64,000 nucleotides of DNA from positions 1 through 64,000 of the forward strand of contig CALWYD010000046.1 of assembly GCA_944385675.1 (NCBI GenBank), in the 5' to 3' direction. The position numbers were made by a program, and so were the translations under genes. This document shows positions 15,143 through 23,283 of this stretch, one piece after another; the stretch's first letter is position 1, and every line of letters begins with the position of its first letter. The notes beneath the pieces are model-generated. The model made no database searches. It saw only the letters and a list, made by a program, of their open reading frames with translations, and was not told the DNA's origin. The DNA comes from an uncultured Oscillospiraceae bacterium. GTDB lineage: Bacteria; Bacillota; Clostridia; Oscillospirales; Oscillospiraceae.

Positions 15143-17407
15143 TCACTTCAGGTGCCAGATGTCCTCATTGTATTGGGCAATGGTGCGGTCGGAGGAGAAA
15201 TATCCCGACTTGGCAATGTTCACCAGCATCTTTTTGGCCCAGGCGGTGCGGTCGCCGTAATCGCGGATGCAGCGCTCCTTGGCGGCAATGTAGTCCTCCA
15301 CGTCCAGCAGAGCCATGAACCAGTCCTTGGTCTTCATGTCCCGCCACAGCGCGGACAGGCAGGCCGGATCCCCTACCTTCAGCAGTTCCGGAGAGACCAA
15401 AAAGTCCACCAGGGGCTCTACCTCAGGCCGGTGATAGAGATCCAGAGCCCGGTAGCTGTCCTGGGCGTAAAGCTCCATCACCTGGTCACTGGAAGCGCCA
15501 AAGGTGTAGATGTTCTCCGGGCCCACCAGCTGAGCGATCTCCACGTTGGCCCCGTCCAGAGTGCCCAGAGTAATTGCGCCGTTGGCCATGAGCTTCATGT
15601 TGCCCGTGCCGCTGGCCTCCTTGGAGGCCAGGGAAATTTGCTCGGAGATGTCACAGGCGGGGATGAGTGCCTGGGCCCAGGTGACGTTGTAGTTCTCTAC
15701 CATGGCCACCCGCAGCCAGGGCCGCACCTGGGGGTCAGACTCGATAAGCTGCTGCAGGCATAAAATAAGGTGGATGATGTGCTTGGCCATGATGTAGGCA
15801 GGGGCCGCCTTGGCCCCGAAGATGACTGTTACCGGCCGCTCCGGCAGCCGCCCGGCCTTAATTTCCAGGTACTTGCGGATAATATACAGGGCGTTCATCT
15901 GCTGGCGCTTGTACTCGTGCAGGCGCTTGATTTGAATATCAAAAACAGACTGGGGATCCAGCTCAATTCCCTGCCGCCGCCAAAGGGTGCGGCACAAAGC
16001 GTCCTTGCCCGCCTGTTTTACCGCCAGCAGCTGCTCCAGCACCGAACTGTCCTCTGTGAAGGCAGTCAGTCCCTCCAGCTTTGCTGTGTCCCTGCGCCAG
16101 TCCGGACCGATGCACCCGTCAATGAGGGTGGCCAGGGCCGGATTGCAGCCCTCCAACCAGCGGCGGAAAGTGACTCCGTTGGTTTTGTTGTGAAATTTGC
16201 CGGGGTAGATGTCATAGAAGGGCTTAAGTTCCGAAGTCTTTAAAATTTCAGTATGGAGGGTGGCCACCCCATTGACAGAGAAGCCATAGTGGATATCCAT
16301 ATGGGCCATGTGAACCCGGTCGCTCTCGTCCACAATAGCCACTCTGGGGTCGGGGTGGGCCTCCTTTACCCGCCGGTCCAGCTCCCGGATAATGGGCACC
16401 AGCTGAGGAGCCACCTTTTCCAGGTAGGACATGGGCCACTTCTCCAGGGCCTCGGCCAGGATGGTATGGTTGGTGTAGGCACAGGTGCGGCTGACCTGGC
16501 TGATGGACTGGTTGAGGGACATGCCCCGGCCGGTGAGCAGGCGAATGAGCTCTGGGATGACCATAGAGGGGTGGGTGTCGTTGATCTGGACAACCACGTG
16601 GTCGGCCAGGCTATCCAGGGGATAGCCCCGCTCCTCCAGCTCCTGCAAGATGAGCTGGGCACCGGCGGAGACCAGGAAGTACTGCTGGTAAACCCGCAGC
16701 AGACGGCCCTTCTCATCGCTGTCATCAGGGTAGAGGAAGGAGGTCAGGCAGTGGGCCACATCCCCCTTGTCAAAGTCGATGCCCACCCAGGGCTGGGGAG
16801 CGGGCTCTTCCACGTCGAACAGGTGCAGCCGGTTGGAAAGGCCGTTGCCCGCCCCGGGTACCGCCATGTCCCAGCACACCGCCTTCACTGCCCCGGTGCC
16901 GAAGGGAACAGTAAACTCCCGGCCCGTGGGAATGAGCCAGCTGTCCTTCTCCAGCCACGGGTCAGGCAGCTCAACCTGCTTGTGGTTCTTGAAAACCTGG
17001 CGGAACAGGCCATAGTGGTAGTTGAGGCCCACTCCGTCCCCAGGCAGGCCCAGGGCAGAGATGGAGTCCAGAAAACAGGCAGCCAGCCGGCCCAGCCCTC
17101 CGTTGCCCAGAGAGGGTTCGGGTTCCAAGGACTCGATAGCCTCCAGCTCCCGGCCCAGGTCGGCCAGCAGCTGCTTTACCTGGTCGTAGAGTCCCAGAGC
17201 CAGCAGGTTGTTGGACAGCAGCTTGCCTGTCAGGAATTCTGCCGAAAAGTAGTAGAGCTTTCGCTCCCCCTCCGGCGCCGAACGCCGGACGGCTATGTCC
17301 CGGGCTAACAGCAGTAAAGCCTCATACAGCTGCCCGTCATCACACTGATCCGGGGACCGTCCAAAGTGCGCCTGGGTCAGCTGAAACAGTCGTTCCTTTA
17401 GTTGCAT
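15143..17407 (-). CDS. glgP: Glycogen/maltodextrin phosphorylase
   Basis: This 754-residue member of GT35 releases glucose-1-phosphate from alpha-1,4-glucans using pyridoxal phosphate. The PLP site [15 protein letters not shown] places the cofactor lysine at residue 605. The N-terminal [15 protein letters not shown] and [17 protein letters not shown] are typical. It is somewhat shorter than enterobacterial enzymes, as in many Firmicutes. AAAGGAG is eight bases before the ATG at 17407. A 17-base-spaced promoter and an 18-bp palindromic operator lie directly upstream, pointing to control by the nearby LacI-family protein. malQ upstream supplies longer glucans. Confidence 0.95.
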   Translation of the reverse strand: MQLKERLFQLTQAHFGRSPDQCDDGQLYEALLLLARDIAVRRSAPEGERKLYYFSAEFLTGKLLSNNLLALGLYDQVKQLLADLGRELEAIESLEPEPSLGNGGLGRLAACFLDSISALGLPGDGVGLNYHYGLFRQVFKNHKQVELPDPWLEKDSWLIPTGREFTVPFGTGAVKAVCWDMAVPGAGNGLSNRLHLFDVEEPAPQPWVGIDFDKGDVAHCLTSFLYPDDSDEKGRLLRVYQQYFLVSAGAQLILQELEERGYPLDSLADHVVVQINDTHPSMVIPELIRLLTGRGMSLNQSISQVSRTCAYTNHTILAEALEKWPMSYLEKVAPQLVPIIRELDRRVKEAHPDPRVAIVDESDRVHMAHMDIHYGFSVNGVATLHTEILKTSELKPFYDIYPGKFHNKTNGVTFRRWLEGCNPALATLIDGCIGPDWRRDTAKLEGLTAFTEDSSVLEQLLAVKQAGKDALCRTLWRRQGIELDPQSVFDIQIKRLHEYKRQQMNALYIIRKYLEIKAGRLPERPVTVIFGAKAAPAYIMAKHIIHLILCLQQLIESDPQVRPWLRVAMVENYNVTWAQALIPACDISEQISLASKEASGTGNMKLMANGAITLGTLDGANVEIAQLVGPENIYTFGASSDQVMELYAQDSYRALDLYHRPEVEPLVDFLVSPELLKVGDPACLSALWRDMKTKDWFMALLDVEDYIAAKERCIRDYGDRTAWAKKMLVNIAKSGYFSSDRTIAQYNEDIWHLK

Positions 17408-17432
17408 GGTCAAAACTCCTTTCCCAAAGGGG

Positions 17433-17450
17433 CTTGGAAACGTTTCCAAG
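17433..17450. promoter_or_regulatory. LacI-type operator in the glgP promoter region
   Basis: CTTGGAAACGTTTCCAAG is a perfect 18-bp palindrome with the central CG typical of LacI/GalR-family operators. It starts 16 bases past the -10 and ends 25 bases before the start codon, positioned to block elongation or initiation. A related site precedes the LacI-family gene at 20171-20188. Confidence 0.8.
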
Positions 17451-17466
17451 ATTGGAATCTGGCGCC

Positions 17467-17495
17467 AGTATATCAGGTTAAACCTGCAGCGTCAA
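17467..17495 (-). promoter_or_regulatory. Promoter of glgP
   Basis: On the minus strand TTGACG (complement of 17490-17495) and TATACT (complement of 17467-17472) are 17 bases apart, just upstream of the operator. Confidence 0.7.
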
Positions 17496-17579
17496 ACCTT
17501 TTTTGGTGAAATTCTGCACAATTTTACTAGGGTTTAACCCAAAATTTCCCCGCAAAAACTCTTTTTAAAAAATTGGGGT

Positions 17580-19088
17580 TTATGACCTTTTTGATGTGTC
17601 GGATGTCCGGGGCAGGCGCTGATAGACTTTCATCTCCCGCCGCAGCCGCCGGGCCAGGGCGGGGGTAAAGCTTTCGGGCCGGGCCCGCCACACCCAGTTG
17701 CCCCCCAGGGTGGAAGGAGTATTCATGCGGGCCCGGCTGCCCAGGCCCAGTAGGTCCTGAGCCTGCATAATGGCCAAATCGGCAGGGCTGGCCCAGGCGG
17801 AGCGCATCATTCCCCAGTGGTAGCCCTCCCGGCAGTTCAGGCGCAGGTACTCCCGGGCAAAGGACACGTCCTTCCTGGGGGCGGAGGCCATCCAGCCCTG
17901 GATGGTGTCGTTGTCGTGGGTACCTGTGTATACCACGCAGTTGGGGGTGTAGCAGTGGGGCAGGTAGTCGCTGCCCGTGTCCCGGCTGTCAAAGGCGAAC
18001 TGAAGTACCTTCATTCCCGGGTAGCCCGTCTGCCGCAGCAGCCGACGCACCGAGGGGGTGAGGAAGCCCAGATCCTCGGCAATGATTTCCCGCTTTCCCA
18101 GAGTCTTTTTTAGTGCCTGAAAAAAAGCAATACCCGGCCCAGGCCGCCACACGCCGTTGCGGGCGGTCTTGTCTGCGTAGGGGATAGCGTAGTAGGAGTC
18201 GAAGCCCCGAAAGTGGTCCAGGCGCAGGGCGTCAAACAGCTGGAACTGGAAAGAGGCCCGCCTGAGCCACCAGCGGAAGCCCTCTTTTTCCATCCGCCCC
18301 CAGTCAAACAGGGGGTTGCCCCACAGCTGGCCGTCCTCTGAGAAGCCGTCAGGGGGGCAGCCGGCAACCTGGGTAGGCCGGCCCTCCTTATCCAGCTGGA
18401 ATTGCTCCGGGTTAGCCCACACATCGGTGCTGTCCCCGGCCACATAGATGGGCAGATCCCCTATGATGGATATCCCACGGCAGTTGGCGTACTCCTTCAG
18501 GGCACGCCACTGGCGGAAGAAGAGAACCTGAACCCCCTTCCAAAAGGAGATCTCACGGGACAGCGCTGTCCGGGCCTGTTCCAGGGCGGCGGGGTCGCGC
18601 AGGCGCAGGTCCCGGGGCCACTCCTGCCAGGCTCGGCCTCCGTACCGGCCCTTCAGAGCCATAAACAGAGCATAGTCCTCCAGCCAGTCCCCGTTCTCCC
18701 TGCAAAACGCAGCAGCATCCTCCCCGTCCCGGGCCCACAGCCGGGCACAGGCCAGGCGCAGTACGGAAAACCGGAAGGCATATAGGGCAGAATAGTCCAC
18801 CTGCTCGGGGTCATTTCCCCAGGGGAGGTTTTGATACTCCTCTGCCTTCAGCAGCCCCTCTGCCGCCAAGTCATCCAGGTCGATGAAGTAGGGGTTGCCG
18901 GCGAAGGAGGAGAAAGACTGATAGGGGGAGTCGCCGTAGCTGGTGGGGCCCACGGGCAGGATCTGCCAGCAGCTCTGGCCCGCGGCCTGGAGAAAGTCGG
19001 CAAAGTCCCGGGCCGCCTGCCCTAGGGTGCCAATGCCCCAGGGGGAGGACAGGGAGGAAATGGGCATGAGAATTCCCGCCTTGCGCAT
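17580..19088 (-). CDS. malQ: 4-alpha-glucanotransferase (amylomaltase)
   Basis: This 502-residue GH77 enzyme transfers alpha-1,4-glucan segments between maltodextrins. The catalytic nucleophile is Asp291 in RLDHFRGFDSYY, the acid/base Glu338 is in IIAEDLGF, and the transition-state Asp is in TGTHDNDT. The length is standard for bacterial MalQ. The ATG at 19088 has GAGGTG eight bases upstream. It lies 36 bases after the LacI-family gene on the same strand, so the two are probably one transcript, with glgP as a separately promoted third member of the pathway. Confidence 0.95.
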   Translation of the reverse strand: MRKAGILMPISSLSSPWGIGTLGQAARDFADFLQAAGQSCWQILPVGPTSYGDSPYQSFSSFAGNPYFIDLDDLAAEGLLKAEEYQNLPWGNDPEQVDYSALYAFRFSVLRLACARLWARDGEDAAAFCRENGDWLEDYALFMALKGRYGGRAWQEWPRDLRLRDPAALEQARTALSREISFWKGVQVLFFRQWRALKEYANCRGISIIGDLPIYVAGDSTDVWANPEQFQLDKEGRPTQVAGCPPDGFSEDGQLWGNPLFDWGRMEKEGFRWWLRRASFQFQLFDALRLDHFRGFDSYYAIPYADKTARNGVWRPGPGIAFFQALKKTLGKREIIAEDLGFLTPSVRRLLRQTGYPGMKVLQFAFDSRDTGSDYLPHCYTPNCVVYTGTHDNDTIQGWMASAPRKDVSFAREYLRLNCREGYHWGMMRSAWASPADLAIMQAQDLLGLGSRARMNTPSTLGGNWVWRARPESFTPALARRLRREMKVYQRLPRTSDTSKRS

Positions 19089-19124
19089 GATTTGTTCACC
19101 TCTTAGTTGAAGCACAGTTCATAA

Positions 19125-20135
19125 TTATCTCTTTAGATCGGCCACGCTCTCCCCCTCCACCAGGCGGAAGGGAACCAACTGGTGGACGGCCGGGGCCTTC
19201 TCCGGCAGGCTGGCCAACAGCAGATCCACACCCTGGCGGGCCAGGCGGGCGGTGTCCTGCTGGATAGTAGTCAGCCGGGGCACACAGTAGCGGGACAGGG
19301 CAATGCCGTCGCACCCTGCCACCGAAACATCCCCGGGAACCGATTTCCCACGGTCGGCCAGGGCGCGGATGACCCCCAGGGCGATCAAGTCGCTCAAGGC
19401 GAAGATGGCGGTCAGATCAGGTTCCCGATCCAGCAGGCGGCCTGCTGCGGTATAGGCATCGGTCATGGAGTAGCGGCAGGGTTCATACTGCCTGTGCAAG
19501 TCGAAGGGCAGACCGTGCCGGGCCAGGCCTGCCTGGCAGCCCTGGAGCCGCAGGCGGCTGACCTGGCTTCCGGAGGGGCTGCCCCCCACTACCCCCACCC
19601 GGCGGTGGCCCCGGCTTACCAGATAGTCTATGATCCGGGCTGCTGCCTGCTCATCATCAGTGGTGAGGGAGGAGAGATTGGGAAAGTCCAGGCCTTGGGC
19701 ACTGCTGGTCAGAAGTACGGCGGGAATGGGGATGGAGCCAAACCCCGCCTGAAAAAACTCCAGGTTTCCCCCAAGGAACAACAGCCCCAAGGGTTTGCGC
19801 TCCAGGCATAGACGCCGGGCAAAGGACACTTCGTTGTCCTCCTCATCCAGATAGTACACCGCGGCATCCCAGCCCCGGTCCCGGAGCAGGGCCTGGGCCC
19901 GCTCCACCAGGTCGGCGAAGAGCATATTTTGATTTCCCTTTACCAGCACCGACACCCCGGTCCCCGCTTGCTGTTTGAGATGCTTGGCATTGGTATTGGG
20001 CTGGAAGCCCTGCTCCTCCACCACAGCCAATACCCGCTGGCGGGTCTCCTCACTGACATCCGGGTGGTAGTTGAGCACCCGGGAAACGGTAGCCACCCCG
20101 CACCCGGCCAGTCGGGCAATATCTTTAATGGTCAT
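19125..20135 (-). CDS. LacI-family transcriptional regulator of the maltodextrin genes
   Basis: This 336-residue regulator has the LacI DNA-binding headpiece at residues 1-60 (MTIKDIARLAGCGVATVSRV, hinge near AKHLKQQAG) and a periplasmic-binding-like sugar domain. A headpiece of this type reads palindromes like the one before glgP. A related half-conserved palindrome overlaps the promoter of its own gene, implying autoregulation. The ATG at 20135 is the start of the conserved headpiece; the frame extends further upstream without a binding site and would cross that operator. The sugar ligand is unknown, probably maltodextrin-derived. Confidence 0.9.
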   Translation of the reverse strand: MTIKDIARLAGCGVATVSRVLNYHPDVSEETRQRVLAVVEEQGFQPNTNAKHLKQQAGTGVSVLVKGNQNMLFADLVERAQALLRDRGWDAAVYYLDEEDNEVSFARRLCLERKPLGLLFLGGNLEFFQAGFGSIPIPAVLLTSSAQGLDFPNLSSLTTDDEQAAARIIDYLVSRGHRRVGVVGGSPSGSQVSRLRLQGCQAGLARHGLPFDLHRQYEPCRYSMTDAYTAAGRLLDREPDLTAIFALSDLIALGVIRALADRGKSVPGDVSVAGCDGIALSRYCVPRLTTIQQDTARLARQGVDLLLASLPEKAPAVHQLVPFRLVEGESVADLKR

Positions 20136-20170
20136 GGCAGTTCCCTGCCCCTTTCTGAGAAGGTAAAATT

Positions 20171-20188
20171 TCCGGTAACGTTTCCAAA
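20171..20188. promoter_or_regulatory. Operator-like site upstream of the LacI-family gene
   Basis: TCCGGTAACGTTTCCAAA matches the glgP operator fully on its right half (GTTTCCAA) and partly on its left. It lies between the -10 (20200-20205) and the start codon at 20135. Confidence 0.55.
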
Positions 20189-20199
20189 CCGATAGTGTC

Positions 20200-20227
20200 A
20201 TCATACAGATTTTGGGGAAAAGTGCAA
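20200..20227 (-). promoter_or_regulatory. Promoter of the LacI-family gene and malQ
   Basis: On the minus strand TTGCAC (complement of 20222-20227) and TATGAT (complement of 20200-20205) are separated by 16 bases. Confidence 0.55.
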
Positions 20228-20359
20228 GAGGCTTTTTTGCTATTTTTTATCTTTGTATAAAAGCAATAAAATGAAAGAAAAAATTTATGCAATTTTACCT
20301 GTAGCCTTTTTAAACATGTGAAGTTTGTTCAACCTGATGGGGCAGAACGCAGATTTTCA

Positions 20360-20388
20360 TTGTCATTTTGTTTCATTTCCGCTATAAT
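20360..20388 (+). promoter_or_regulatory. Promoter of the cytidylate-kinase-like gene
   Basis: TTGTCA (20360-20365) and TATAAT (20383-20388) are 17 bases apart, 70 bases before the start codon. The 323-base divergent region 20136-20458 holds this promoter and the opposing LacI-family promoter and no gene. Confidence 0.65.
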
Positions 20389-20458
20389 ATAAAAAAGAAG
20401 CCGCCTTCTTTTCCCGCCCGGTGTGGGGCGGATAACAGCAATGAGCGGGAGGGATACC

Positions 20459-21094
20459 ATGAGCAACTATGTGATTTCTATCAGCCGTGAGTTTGGCAGC
20501 GGAGGCAGACTAATCGGCAAACGGCTGGCGGCCCGTCTGGGGATCCCCTGCTACGACCGCACCATTATTCAAAAGACCTCGGAGAAAAGCGGACTGTCCC
20601 CGGACTTTATTGCCCGGGCGGAGGAGCGGGCCCGCAGCCGGTTCCATCTGTCCATTGCCCCTATCGGCATTGGCAGTCCCGCCTTTGCCCACCATGGGGT
20701 ACCCGTCAGCCACCAGGCATTTTTTGCCCAGGCGGAGGTTATTCGTGAACTGGCGGATGAGGGGCCTTGCGTCATTGTGGGCCGGTGCAGCGACTATGTA
20801 CTGGGCAACCGGCCCGAGTGTCTGAAGGTCTTTATATACGCCGATCTGCCCTCCCGGGTGGAGCGGTGTGTGGAGGAGTACCACATTCCTGCTGACGATA
20901 TGGAGCGCCGGGTCATCCAGATGGACCGGGGGCGCAGCAATTACTATAACTACTACACAGGCCACAGCTGGGGCGATATGCGCCGGTATGACCTGACCCT
21001 CAATTCCAGCACCACCGGCATTGAGGGAGCGGTGGATCTCATCATTGCCCTGGTCCACGCCCGTACGGCCCAGGACGCCATACAGGAGGTGTAA
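20459..21094 (+). CDS. Cytidylate kinase-like family protein
   Basis: This 211-residue P-loop protein of the cytidylate-kinase-like family begins ISISREFGSGGRLIGKRLAARL (a modified Walker A, residues 5-26) followed by CYDRTII, as in its Clostridia relatives. It differs from canonical Cmk in lacking the usual CMP-binding insert. The substrate is therefore uncertain, although an NMP-kinase role is likely. The ATG at 20459 has GGGAGGG upstream. It is followed after 26 bases by a C26 amidotransferase gene in the same direction. Confidence 0.8.
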   Translation: MSNYVISISREFGSGGRLIGKRLAARLGIPCYDRTIIQKTSEKSGLSPDFIARAEERARSRFHLSIAPIGIGSPAFAHHGVPVSHQAFFAQAEVIRELADEGPCVIVGRCSDYVLGNRPECLKVFIYADLPSRVERCVEEYHIPADDMERRVIQMDRGRSNYYNYYTGHSWGDMRRYDLTLNSSTTGIEGAVDLIIALVHARTAQDAIQEV

Positions 21095-21120
21095 AGCCTC
21101 CGGGGGAGAAAGGAGCCCCC

Positions 21121-21792
21121 TTGCCTATGTATCAGGCCCCGCGGATTCAGATTTCCGGTTCTGCCCAGCATCTTTCTCCATACATCCAGGCCCTCAGGCA
21201 ACTGGGGGCCTGTTCTTCCGCCGGTTACGCCCCCGAGCCCGACCTGAGTTGTGATGGCCTGCTGTTGGCAGGCGGGGGAGATTTGGACAGCGCCCTGTTC
21301 GGCCAGGCGCGGCAGGGGAGCAACCCCCCGGATCCCGTGCGGGACAGGGCTGAGCTGGCCCTGTTCCGGGCATTCTTTCAGGCGGGTAAGCCCATTTTGG
21401 GGATCTGCAGGGGGATGCAGGTGATCAATGTGGCCCTGGGGGGCGACCTGATCCAAGATCTTCCCTCAACCCTGCGCCCCTTCCATGCCCCCTCGGGGGA
21501 GGAGGACCTGGTTCATCCTATCCGGGCGGCGGAGGAGGGGTTTTTGTACCCCCTTTACGGCCCGGTGTTCCCGGTAAACAGCTGGCACCACCAGGCGGTG
21601 GGCCGTCTGGGAGAGGGCCTGCGGGCCTCCGCCTGGGCGGAGGGGGGCTTTGCCGAGGCGCTGGAGCATACCCATCTACCTGTTTTGGGGGTGCAGTTCC
21701 ACCCGGAGCGGATGGCGCTGAACCCAAAGCCGGACCGGGTGGACGGGGCCCCTGTGCTGGCCCGATTTCTCTCCCTGCTGCCCGGGTGCTGA
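21121..21792 (+). CDS. Gamma-glutamyl hydrolase-type class I glutamine amidotransferase (C26)
   Basis: This 223-residue protein resembles PuuD-type gamma-glutamyl-gamma-aminobutyrate hydrolases. The nucleophile cysteine is in ILGICRGMQVIN, followed by the family pattern NSWHHQAV and a catalytic His-Glu in VQFHPER. TTG at 21121 is preferred because AAAGGAG lies six bases upstream; the ATG at 21127 is the alternative. It follows the cytidylate-kinase-like gene and precedes a carboxypeptidase gene by 51 bases, so the three may be cotranscribed. The natural gamma-glutamyl substrate is not evident. Confidence 0.82.
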   Translation: MPMYQAPRIQISGSAQHLSPYIQALRQLGACSSAGYAPEPDLSCDGLLLAGGGDLDSALFGQARQGSNPPDPVRDRAELALFRAFFQAGKPILGICRGMQVINVALGGDLIQDLPSTLRPFHAPSGEEDLVHPIRAAEEGFLYPLYGPVFPVNSWHHQAVGRLGEGLRASAWAEGGFAEALEHTHLPVLGVQFHPERMALNPKPDRVDGAPVLARFLSLLPGC

Positions 21793-21843
21793 GAGAAAAA
21801 TTTTTGTACCATAGGATAGTGTCCCTACAGGAGGTTTCCCTAC

Positions 21844-23205
21844 ATGATAGTTCCACGTCCCCCACGCGGTCTGGCCGCCGTGTTGACCGCAGGTTTCCTG
21901 GTGATTCTTCCCTCGCCCGTCAAGGCCACCTCTCAGCCCTGGCCTTCCCAGGCGGTTTCCGCCGTCTCCACCCCGCTCCCTTGGCAAACTGTCCAGGAGC
22001 TGGCCTTGTCCTATGAGGACCAGGCGGGCTGTCTGGCCCAGTTGGCCCTGGACGAGGCCCTGAGTGCCCTTCTCTGGAACCGCTTGGGCCCTCAGCTCAC
22101 CTGCATGCTGGAGGAGGGAGAGCTCTCTGCCTCCTGGCTGGAGCTGCTGGCCCTGCCCAACTGCCGGGAGGGGCTGCTCTCCCGCTACGCCGCCTATACC
22201 CAGTCCCACCCGGAGCTGGAGCCCGAGCAGGTGGTTCTGGAGGTCAATATGGGGCTGGACCGGCCCTTTTACCAGGAGACACAGGAGATCTCCCTGTCCC
22301 CGGGGGAGGTGGATCCCCTGGTACTGGTAAACAAATACCATGCCTTGGCCCGGGACTATGTGCCGCAGCTGGTGCCCTTGAGCGGCCTGGGCTCCGGTTC
22401 CCTGGCTCCGGAAGCTGCGGACGCCTTTGCCCATATGGTGCAGGCGGCCAAAGAGGATGGGGTCTCCCTGCGCAGTGTGTCTGCCTACCGCTCCTATGCC
22501 ACCCAGAAAACCACCTACAACCGCAACCTCAGCCAGTACAGTCAACGATTCACCGACACCTTCTCTGCCCGACCCGGCCACTCTGAACACCAGACGGGCC
22601 TGGCGGTGGACATCAACAGCGCCAGTATGCTGGATCACTTTGAGAACACGGCCGCCTACGCCTGGCTGCAGGAGAACTGTGCCCAGTATGGTTTTATTCT
22701 CCGCTATCCCCAGGGGAAGGACGAGATAACCGGCTACCGCTTTGAACCCTGGCACTACCGCTATGTGGGGAAGGAAATTGCTGCTGTGTGTATGGAGCAG
22801 GGCCTTACCCTGGAGGAGTACTGGGCGGGCCAGCCCTCCGGCTGGGGGGACGGCACCCGGGTGCTGCTGGAGGGACAGGTGCTGGAACTGGGTGCCCCCC
22901 CTGTGCGTTTGGATGAGACGTGGTACCTGCCGGCGGAGGAACTAGCCCTGGCTCTGGGCTGGGAACGGGTGGAGGAGGGCACCGCCCGCTTCGCCTGTGG
23001 AGGGCGGCAGGTGGAATTTTTCCCCGGCCGGCGCAGCCAGGCGGACGGGGTGACGCTGCGCTTTACCGCCCCGGCCCTGTCCCTGGGCGGCCGGCTCTAT
23101 CTGCCTGCCTCTCAGCTTTGCGCCATCCTGGGGGCGGATCTGGAGGAGACAGAGGAGGGGAATTTTTTCACCGGGAACCTTGCCTCCCCCGGAGAGGAAA
23201 CATAG
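21844..23205 (+). CDS. Secreted VanY-type D-Ala-D-Ala carboxypeptidase with C-terminal stalk domain
   Basis: This 453-residue protein has a signal peptide (residues about 1-29). An N-terminal region of about 150 residues is unassigned. The M15B carboxypeptidase domain includes LVNKYH, SAYRSYATQ, the zinc ligands in PGHSEHQTGLAVDI, and EPWHYRYVG. A C-terminal segment of about 110 residues resembles copper-amine-oxidase N-like repeats (two copies of the pattern VRLDETWYLPAEELALALG and SLGGRLYLPASQLCAILG), which may bind the cell wall. The enzyme would trim the terminal D-alanine of peptidoglycan stem peptides. AGGAGG is ten bases upstream. Confidence 0.85.
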   Translation: MIVPRPPRGLAAVLTAGFLVILPSPVKATSQPWPSQAVSAVSTPLPWQTVQELALSYEDQAGCLAQLALDEALSALLWNRLGPQLTCMLEEGELSASWLELLALPNCREGLLSRYAAYTQSHPELEPEQVVLEVNMGLDRPFYQETQEISLSPGEVDPLVLVNKYHALARDYVPQLVPLSGLGSGSLAPEAADAFAHMVQAAKEDGVSLRSVSAYRSYATQKTTYNRNLSQYSQRFTDTFSARPGHSEHQTGLAVDINSASMLDHFENTAAYAWLQENCAQYGFILRYPQGKDEITGYRFEPWHYRYVGKEIAAVCMEQGLTLEEYWAGQPSGWGDGTRVLLEGQVLELGAPPVRLDETWYLPAEELALALGWERVEEGTARFACGGRQVEFFPGRRSQADGVTLRFTAPALSLGGRLYLPASQLCAILGADLEETEEGNFFTGNLASPGEET

Positions 23206-23228
23206 CCCCCATTTAATACCGTATAACA

Positions 23229-23272
23229 ATCCGGGAGGGGAGTCCATTTGGACTCCCCTCCTGAATTGTTTG
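23229..23272. terminator. Bidirectional terminator between the VanY-type and SLH genes
   Basis: GGAGGGGAGTCC (23234-23245) pairs perfectly with GGACTCCCCTCC (23250-23261) around a four-base loop, flanked by short T- and A-rich stretches between convergent genes. Confidence 0.75.
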
Positions 23273-23283
23273 GTTTATTCCTC

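Noticed and set aside
16253..17308. 351-codon plus-strand frame opposite glgP
   Set aside because: Antisense shadow; the glgP frame carries all conserved motifs.
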